A stretch of DNA of 15,744 nucleotides. Origin: Acidobacteriota bacterium. GTDB taxonomy: Bacteria; Acidobacteriota; UBA6911; RPQK01; DATIPO01. The DNA lies in NCBI GenBank assembly GCA_028277865.1, contig JANQFM010000671.1, forward strand, positions 1 to 15,744, written 5' to 3'. Shown in pieces: positions 7,090-11,671 of this stretch. Positions within the stretch are counted from its first letter, which is position 1; the number at the start of each line of letters is the position of its first letter. The notes under the pieces were generated by a model. That model saw only the letters and a list, made by a program, of their open reading frames with translations. It had not been told where the DNA came from and searched no databases. A program made the position numbers and the translations under genes.

Positions 7090-7856
7090 GATCAGGCAAC
7101 GGCAACGACAACGGGCAGGCGCGCTATCGGAACCCTTCCGACCTGACGCCTGAACTGGCGAAGGCCTTGCTGCAATGGGGGCTGTCGCTGGCGGACACCA
7201 AGCACAAGATGGGCTTGCGCATTTCAGAATGGGCAAACTCGGGGCCGGTCCTGGAAGCCGCCGTCGGCGCCTGCGCCCTGACTCAAGACGAGCTGGGACA
7301 TGCCCGCAGCCTCTTTGCCGTGCTGCGCGACTTCCCTGGCGCTCCCCCCGAATTGGGCAGCGAGACCGACCTGGACCGGGTCGAATACAACAACCCCAGC
7401 TTGCTTGACGAGCCCTGGGACTCCTGGCTGGACGTGATCGCCGTCAACGTCCTGCTGGACCGGGCGTTGTCGATGGCTGTCCGCTCGCTGCGTCATTCCC
7501 AATACGCCCCCTTGCGCCAACGGGCCGCCAAGATCCTTCAGGAGGAGGAGCACCACCGCCTTTTCGGCGACGGCTGGCTCAAGCGCCTGGCTTCACTGGA
7601 CGAAAAGACCCGTCAAGGTTTGCAGCGCTCCATCGAAAGGAGCTGGAAGGCGGCTTTGGCATTTCTGGGCCCGGATGATGATCCGGCCACCAGGCGCCTG
7701 CTGCAGGCCGGCATTGTGGACAGCGCCGCCTCCGATCTGCGTCGGCAATTCGAGGATGAAGCCCGCCAAGTCCTGGAAAAGCAAGGAATACCTGTGCCCA
7801 GCAGTGCCCTTGACTGGACCCAATGGAACCCCCGCCGACGAGAACTCATCTCCTGA
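7086..7856 (+). CDS. paaC: PaaC-type epoxidase subunit with an apparently intact di-iron motif set
   Basis: A 256-residue ferritin-like protein that partners PaaA. It aligns with E. coli PaaC through SEWANSGPVLEAA (47-59), LTQDELGHARSLF (65-77) and ILQEEEHHRLFGDGWLKRL (150-168). E. coli PaaC, as I recall it, has GLDLLGQAR and EARYHLRF at the last two places and is a non-catalytic structural subunit. Here the positions read DELGH (Glu69, His72) and EEEHH (Glu154/His157), so the usual ligands are present. The start ATG overlaps the preceding stop, with AAGGGG 7 bases upstream. The N-terminal 20 residues are polar and unlike the family. Either it binds metal, or this is an ancestral state before the ligands were lost. 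Confidence 0.85.
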   Translation: MRSGNGNDNGQARYRNPSDLTPELAKALLQWGLSLADTKHKMGLRISEWANSGPVLEAAVGACALTQDELGHARSLFAVLRDFPGAPPELGSETDLDRVEYNNPSLLDEPWDSWLDVIAVNVLLDRALSMAVRSLRHSQYAPLRQRAAKILQEEEHHRLFGDGWLKRLASLDEKTRQGLQRSIERSWKAALAFLGPDDDPATRRLLQAGIVDSAASDLRRQFEDEARQVLEKQGIPVPSSALDWTQWNPRRRELIS

Positions 7857-7929
7857 ACACGCAAAGGCGCAAGAACGCAGAGGGAGCACGCAGAGCAGTC
7901 CCGGGAGCGCCCGCATCCCTGCGGGCTCC
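7857..7929 (+). repeat. CGCAAAG-type repeat followed by a hairpin, between paaC and the zinc-ribbon gene
   Basis: 7857-7893 is a run of degenerate purine-rich units (ACGCAAAGG, CGCAAGAA, CGCAGAGGG). It is followed by a stem-loop at 7904-7929: GGAG pairs with CTCC and CCCGC (7910-7914) with GCGGG (7921-7925), with a CG bulge and the loop ATCCCT. The right arm GCGGGCTCC is identical to that of the hairpin before paaA. There is no T-run, so a terminator is unlikely. Confidence 0.55.
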
Positions 7930-7971
7930 GCTACTGCTTTCATGCCCCAATGCAAATGGGAGCCCCGGCCT

Positions 7972-8175
7972 ATGCCCAAAAAAGAATTGCCCCATTCCGA
8001 CAAAAAGTCCCCCCAGGGACCGCCCTGCGTCCACTGCGGATCCACTCGCACGGAAAAGCTCTCCCAATTCGGCCCCACCCTCCTGCTCACCCAATACTAC
8101 TGCCTGGACTGCCACAGCCCCTTCGAGCGGGTGCGGCTGAGGGCTTCGACCGCAAGAGGCCCAGGAAGCGCTTAA
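7972..8175 (+). CDS. Stand-alone PaaD C-terminal zinc-ribbon domain protein
   Basis: A 67-residue protein carrying a four-cysteine ribbon, CVHCGSTRTEKLSQFG (residues 19-34) then YYCLDCHSPFERV. The two CxxC pairs, the SxFG segment and the CxxCxxPFxxxxxR ending match the C-terminal domain of E. coli PaaD (CPRCASVHTTLISEFG ... CDSCREPFDYF). The MIP18 half of PaaD is the separate gene at 6203-6523, so paaD is split in this operon, with paaB, paaB-like and paaC in between. Start ATG 7972 has GGGAG 9 bases upstream; an in-frame ATG at 7942 has none. The gene is the last of the operon seen here. The domain is probably required for epoxidase maturation together with the MIP18 protein. Confidence 0.75.
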   Translation: MPKKELPHSDKKSPQGPPCVHCGSTRTEKLSQFGPTLLLTQYYCLDCHSPFERVRLRASTARGPGSA

Positions 8176-8212
8176 CCCAATGCTGCTCATTTAAGGGAGG
8201 GGCAGAGAGATG

Positions 8213-8314
8213 GCCACCATCGGAGCTTGTCTCCGTGGGGCCGTGTTTAGAGACCAGAACCGGGCAAAAAGCTCAATACGCCACCTCCGAGCTTGTCTCG
8301 GTGGGGCGATGTTT
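8213..8314. repeat. Two copies of a hairpin-forming repeat in a convergent intergenic region
   Basis: Copy 1 (8213-8248) and copy 2 (8280-8314) share GCCACC, GGAG or CCGAG, CTTGTCT, TGGGGC and TGTTT. In each, short arms pair around the same CTTGT loop: GGAG with CTCC in copy 1 and CCGAG with CTCGG in copy 2. The paired bases differ between copies while pairing is kept. They lie between two convergent genes, with a smaller hairpin at 8328-8342 (CGAGT/ACTCG). Nothing else is seen between 8176 and 8386. Confidence 0.75.
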
Positions 8315-8386
8315 CCCACGCAAAGGGCGAGTAGAGAACTCGTGAGAAATCCGGGTTAAAGCTGATCCGACAACATCCTGCTAAGT

Positions 8387-10141
8387 TCAATAATTACCCT
8401 CCCCTCGCTGATAGACGATCTTGCCGTCCACCACCGTGTAGAGGACTTCCGTATCCAGGATCTGTGCCGCAGGAATCTCCAACAGGTTTTGCGAGAGTAC
8501 CGCCATGTCGGCCAGCTTGCCCACCTTCACCGATCCCTTGCTCTCCTCTTCGAAATTGGCGTAGGCGGTGTTGTAGGTGTAGGCCTTGAGCGCCTCTTCC
8601 ACGCTGATTCGCTGCTCAGGGAACCAGCCTCCCTCAGGACCGCCGGAGATGGTCTGGCGCGTCACGGCGGCGTAGATGCCCAGCATGGGGTTGATGGGGT
8701 ATTCGGCAGCCGAGGTTCCCGGCCAGTCGGTGCCGAAGCAGAGCAGCCCGCCTCCCGCCTGGATGCTCTTGAAGGCGTAGGCGCCCCGGCAACGCTCGGT
8801 GCCGATGCGCTCCTCCATCCAGCGCATGTCGTCGGAAAGGTGGAAGGGCTGCACTTCGGCGATCACGCCCAGTTCGCCCAGCCGCCGGAAATCGCCCGGG
8901 CCGATCACCTGGGCGTGGACAAGGCGGAAGCGCCGATCGCGTTCCCCATTCTCACGGTTGAGCTCTTCCAGGTAATTGAGCAGCAGGTGATTGGCCTCGT
9001 CGCCGATGGCGTGCACGGTCATCTGCAGCCCCGCCTTGTCGGCGCCCAGCATGAATTGCAGGAACTTGCCTTCCACGAATTGGCCCTCATCGTCGACCAT
9101 CAATCGGCGCCAGCGCCCCCGGTTGCCGGGATCGTTGCTGTAGGGCTCGAAGAAGCGGGCGCTGCTGGTTCCCATGATGCCGTCGATGTGCCCCTTGAGG
9201 CCGCCCAGGCGGATCCAATCGTCTCCGGAGCCGACTTGGATGCCCTGTTGGGCCAGCTCTTGCCAACGGCCCAGGAAGTATCGGAAGTGGATTCGCACGG
9301 TCAGCTCCCCTGAATCGCGCAGCTGGCGGTAGATCTCCAACTGCTCGTCGTCGGACATGTCGCTGACGTTGGTGACCCCGTGGCGGCGGATTTCCCGCAG
9401 GGCTTTCTTGGTCTGCTCGACACGACGCTGCCGGGAAAACCCTTGCGGAACCTTGGCTGAGAAAAGCTCCCGCACTGCGTCCCCCCGCAGGATGCCGTTG
9501 GGGCGCCCCGAGGAATCGGGCACGAACTCCACGCCTGCCGGAGGGTCGGCGGGGTCCAGTCCGACGGCCTGAAGTGCGGCTTGGTTGACGGCGAACTCGC
9601 TGTCGTCGAATTTGCGGATGAACATGGGATAGGCAGCGGTCAGCTCCTCGACCATGCTCATGTCAGGCGTGAAGGCTTGCCGGCTCTCCCCTCCTGCGCT
9701 GCCTTCGGCCCATTGGTCGTAGGCCCCCCAGTAGCCGCCCAGGACCCACTCTCCTTCGTCAAGCCCCGAGATCACCTCCCGCACCCGCTGCACAAACTCC
9801 TCCTGCCTACCGGTGCGCATGATGTTGAACTCCAGAAAGCGGGCCGCCGACTGGAAGTGGACATGGTTGTCATTGAAGCCGGGCAGGGCAAAAGCGCCCT
9901 GCAAGTCGACAACCTGGGTCGAATCGCCGCGATGGCGCAGCACCTCCTCGTCCGATCCGACGGCCACGAAGCGCCCCTGCGCGATCGCCACCGCCTGGGC
10001 AGACGGATTGCCGTCATCAGCCGTCCAGATGACGGCGTTGTGGAAAATCAGCTCAGCGGGCTGCTGAACCTCTCCCCCGCACCCCGCCGACAAAGCCAAC
10101 AAAACAATGAAACTGAGCCGAAGCAGTCTGAAATTCAACAC
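8387..10141 (-). CDS. YtcJ-type amidohydrolase (amidohydrolase family 3), predicted lipoprotein
   Basis: A 584-residue metal-dependent amidohydrolase. A signal peptide with a lipobox is clear: hydrophobic LSFIVLLALSAGC, with lipidated Cys21. Next come the beta-sandwich segment, the metal-binding HxH (His93 and His95 in FNDNHVHF), the HAIGDEA motif, the FGTDWP motif with the conserved Asp, and a C-terminal GKLADMAVLS block followed by VYTVVDGKIVY-like sequence, all typical of YtcJ/PF07969 proteins. The start is GTG at 10139-10141 with GGGGAGGTG just upstream. The product should be anchored at the cell surface or periplasmic face. Substrates of this family are mostly unknown, so no reaction is assigned. 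It stands alone, convergent with the paa operon. Confidence 0.88.
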   Translation of the reverse strand: MLNFRLLRLSFIVLLALSAGCGGEVQQPAELIFHNAVIWTADDGNPSAQAVAIAQGRFVAVGSDEEVLRHRGDSTQVVDLQGAFALPGFNDNHVHFQSAARFLEFNIMRTGRQEEFVQRVREVISGLDEGEWVLGGYWGAYDQWAEGSAGGESRQAFTPDMSMVEELTAAYPMFIRKFDDSEFAVNQAALQAVGLDPADPPAGVEFVPDSSGRPNGILRGDAVRELFSAKVPQGFSRQRRVEQTKKALREIRRHGVTNVSDMSDDEQLEIYRQLRDSGELTVRIHFRYFLGRWQELAQQGIQVGSGDDWIRLGGLKGHIDGIMGTSSARFFEPYSNDPGNRGRWRRLMVDDEGQFVEGKFLQFMLGADKAGLQMTVHAIGDEANHLLLNYLEELNRENGERDRRFRLVHAQVIGPGDFRRLGELGVIAEVQPFHLSDDMRWMEERIGTERCRGAYAFKSIQAGGGLLCFGTDWPGTSAAEYPINPMLGIYAAVTRQTISGGPEGGWFPEQRISVEEALKAYTYNTAYANFEEESKGSVKVGKLADMAVLSQNLLEIPAAQILDTEVLYTVVDGKIVYQRGEGNY

Positions 10142-10178
10142 GATTCACCTCCCCGGGGATTTAAAGAACCGAGCCTCA

Positions 10179-10206
10179 ATTTAACAGCCCGCAAACTCGC
10201 CATCAA
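10179..10206 (-). promoter_or_regulatory. Candidate promoter for the amidohydrolase gene
   Basis: Read on the minus strand, TTGATG (10201-10206) and TTAAAT (10179-10184) are separated by 16 bases, each 4 of 6 to consensus. Transcription would start roughly 30 bases before the GTG codon. The surrounding sequence is AT-rich, so chance matches are easy. Confidence 0.35.
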
Positions 10207-10489
10207 TCATCTCTGCAATTCAGCATTTCAACTGGGCTCATTCGATTTAAAGCAAATTTCAAACTTTAAGTTGCGAATCTGCCTTTCAAACCGCTCTTTT
10301 CCGTCACAAAATAGATTTGGTTAATTGATTTGTGTCTGGTAACGTCTATCAGCTTGTCTAGCCCCACTTTCCCCAAGTACTATCAGAGAACCTAGGGATT
10401 TTTGAAGCTTGCAACACTGCAAATGGAACTAGCTTGAAAAGAATGAAGGAAAAGAGTATTTTCTTTTCTTCAACTCTCTTGCTTTTTGA

Positions 10490-10553
10490 GCGGTTGGAAA
10501 ATGCGATGAGGGCTTGGGGCGGGAGAGGCTGGCAGGCAGCATTTTTCAATCGC
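10490..10553. repeat. Imperfect 15-bp inverted repeat
   Basis: GCGGTTGGAAAATGC (10490-10504) and GCATTTTTCAATCGC (10539-10553) are reverse complements at 13 of 15 positions, separated by 34 bases. They could form a long hairpin or be the ends of a small mobile-element remnant. No T-run follows, so a terminator is not favoured. Confidence 0.6.
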
Positions 10554-10636
10554 TTGAGAACTGCCGAATTGGGTGACAGAATCCGGGGTCGGAGGGGGTA
10601 ATGGCAGTGGCAGAGGGTGATTTTATCAGATTTTTT

Positions 10637-10645
10637 TGGTATAAC
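10637..10645 (+). promoter_or_regulatory. Extended -10 promoter element for the XRE regulator
   Basis: TGGTATAAC has the TGnTATAAT form of an extended -10 element with one mismatch, in a T-rich context. No strong -35 box lies 17 bases upstream. Transcription would start near 10652, giving a leader of about 125 bases that includes the 9-bp triplicate. Confidence 0.4.
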
Positions 10646-10679
10646 GACATTTCGCCAGTACTAAATCAGCATTGGCGAA

Positions 10680-10706
10680 GGGCTGAAAGGGCTGAAAGGG
10701 CTGAAA
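10680..10706. repeat. Three exact copies of GGGCTGAAA
   Basis: Three head-to-tail 9-base units fill 10680-10706, followed by a degenerate continuation, AGGCTGCTTTT. They lie in the predicted leader of the XRE regulator. Confidence 0.8.
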
Positions 10707-10777
10707 AGGCTGCTTTTGCAGGGCTGCTGGAAAGACCGTCTGGTCAAATCGTCACTTTTGAGAACTGGGGGTAAACC

Positions 10778-11383
10778 ATGAGAAGGACCGCGAAAGCGAC
10801 CAGCGTGATCAACAACTACGTTGGTGACTGTATCCGGCAAATCCGGATCGCCAAGGAGATCAAGGTTCAAGACATTGCCAAGCACGCCGGGATTCCGGCA
10901 AGTTCCTATTCCTGCCTGGAAGGGGGCCGCTACAAGATCAACCTGGACAACCTGTTCCGCATCTTGCAGGCTTTGGATTGCGACATCACGGACGTTTGGC
11001 CGCATGGTGACGTGGAAGGGGCCGACATCATCGACGAGGATCAGATGCAGGCGGTGGTCGATGCAGCCATGCAGGCCAAGCCGCCCGTCGTCTCCCTGGA
11101 CGACGTGGTTGAGGCAGTATGCCGGGTCTGCGGAATCAAGGAAATACGCCGAGGCCCGGAAATCAAGGCCAAGCAAGCCTTTGAGGCCCAGGCGCTGGCG
11201 GCCTGCCTGTGCCGCGAGATTCCGCAGCTTTCGCTGACCAGCTTGAGCCACAAGCTGGGCGTCCACATCTCCTCGTTGAGCCGCAGGGCCACCCGGATGC
11301 TGGAGATGGCGGAAAGCGACCCGGTGCTGGACCAAAAGATCAGCGATGCCCGGGAGGAGCTGCACGCCATCATGATGCATTGA
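10778..11383 (+). CDS. XRE-type regulator with a C-terminal DnaA-domain-IV-like helix-turn-helix
   Basis: A 201-residue protein with two apparent DNA-binding regions. Residues 14-75 form an XRE/Cro helix-turn-helix: IRQIRIAKEIKVQDIAKHAG, then SSYSCLEGGRYKINLDNLFRI and a LDCDITDVW ending. Residues 108-195 resemble DnaA domain IV and the similar tail of REP-associated tyrosine transposases: VVEAVCRVCGI, KAKQAFEAQALAACLCREI, then LSLTSLSHKLGVHISSLSRR and a terminal helix. I see no Tyr/His transposase motif, so it is probably a regulator, not an enzyme. ATG 10778 has GGGGG 6 bases upstream. It stands alone; its targets are unknown. The XRE assignment is firm; the C-terminal one is by pattern only. 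Confidence 0.78.
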   Translation: MRRTAKATSVINNYVGDCIRQIRIAKEIKVQDIAKHAGIPASSYSCLEGGRYKINLDNLFRILQALDCDITDVWPHGDVEGADIIDEDQMQAVVDAAMQAKPPVVSLDDVVEAVCRVCGIKEIRRGPEIKAKQAFEAQALAACLCREIPQLSLTSLSHKLGVHISSLSRRATRMLEMAESDPVLDQKISDAREELHAIMMH

Positions 11384-11610
11384 GGCTGTAAAACAGGAGT
11401 TGGGAGCTTGGAGCCGGGAGTCGGGAAGAAAGCAGGCTTGCGGCGTCCCTTACAGCTTGGGGGCTGAAAGACAGCCGGTTCCGGGCTCCGGATTCCAGGG
11501 TCCGGCAAGCCTGGCTGGGGCTGGTGAGATTCAGCACCAGCCTCGCCTCGACTCCTTCCCGGCCCCCCGGGCCTCCCGGCTTCCGGCCTCCCGGATCCTC
11601 CCTCTTCGGA
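11384..11610. repeat. Repeat-rich intergenic region upstream of sucA
   Basis: No gene is visible. 11396-11430 holds 7-base units GGAGTTG, GGAGCTT, GGAGCCG, GGAGTCG and GGAAGAA. About 120 bases later, 11549-11599 is C-rich with degenerate 7-base spacing of CTCCCGG/TTCCGGC words. Its CGACTCC (11549-11555) is the exact reverse complement of GGAGTCG. Between them is a perfect 8-bp hairpin, GGCTGGTG (11519-11526) with CACCAGCC (11535-11542), which lacks a T-run. Confidence 0.6.
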
Positions 11611-11639
11611 CTGCCGACCCCGATTCCTTCTGCCATAAT
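11611..11639 (+). promoter_or_regulatory. Candidate promoter for sucA-sucB
   Basis: CATAAT (11634-11639) matches the -10 consensus at 5 of 6 positions. A weak -35 (CTGCCG, 11611-11616) lies 17 bases upstream. The start would be about 25 bases before the GTG codon, with AAGGAG at 11659-11664. Confidence 0.45.
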
Positions 11640-11671
11640 AGAGCCTTGTTTTTTTTGCAAGGAGTGTAGAT

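Larger units (their letters stand above)
10142..10777. other. AT-rich intergenic region without a convincing gene
   Basis: About 636 bases separate the amidohydrolase from the XRE regulator on diverging strands. The first 370 bases are visibly richer in A and T than any coding part of the window. The only frames open here are short and lack family features. Contents I can support are the candidate promoters at both ends, the inverted repeat at 10490-10553 and the 9-bp triplicate at 10680-10706. The 10-base word TTGAGAACTG occurs twice, at 10554-10563 and 10758-10767, the second just before the regulator's start, and could be a binding site. Confidence 0.6.

Noticed and set aside
6203..8175. 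Frameshift or assembly error as the cause of the split paaD
   Set aside because: The two halves are separated by three intact genes, and each has its own start and stop, so a point error cannot explain it.
10358..10549. Minus-strand 63-codon frame in the AT-rich intergenic region
   Set aside because: It overlaps the inverted repeat, has low-complexity basic and hydrophobic runs and no convincing start context.
11519..11542. Intrinsic terminator after the XRE gene
   Set aside because: The 8-bp hairpin is perfect but is not followed by a run of T and lies 136 bases after the stop codon.
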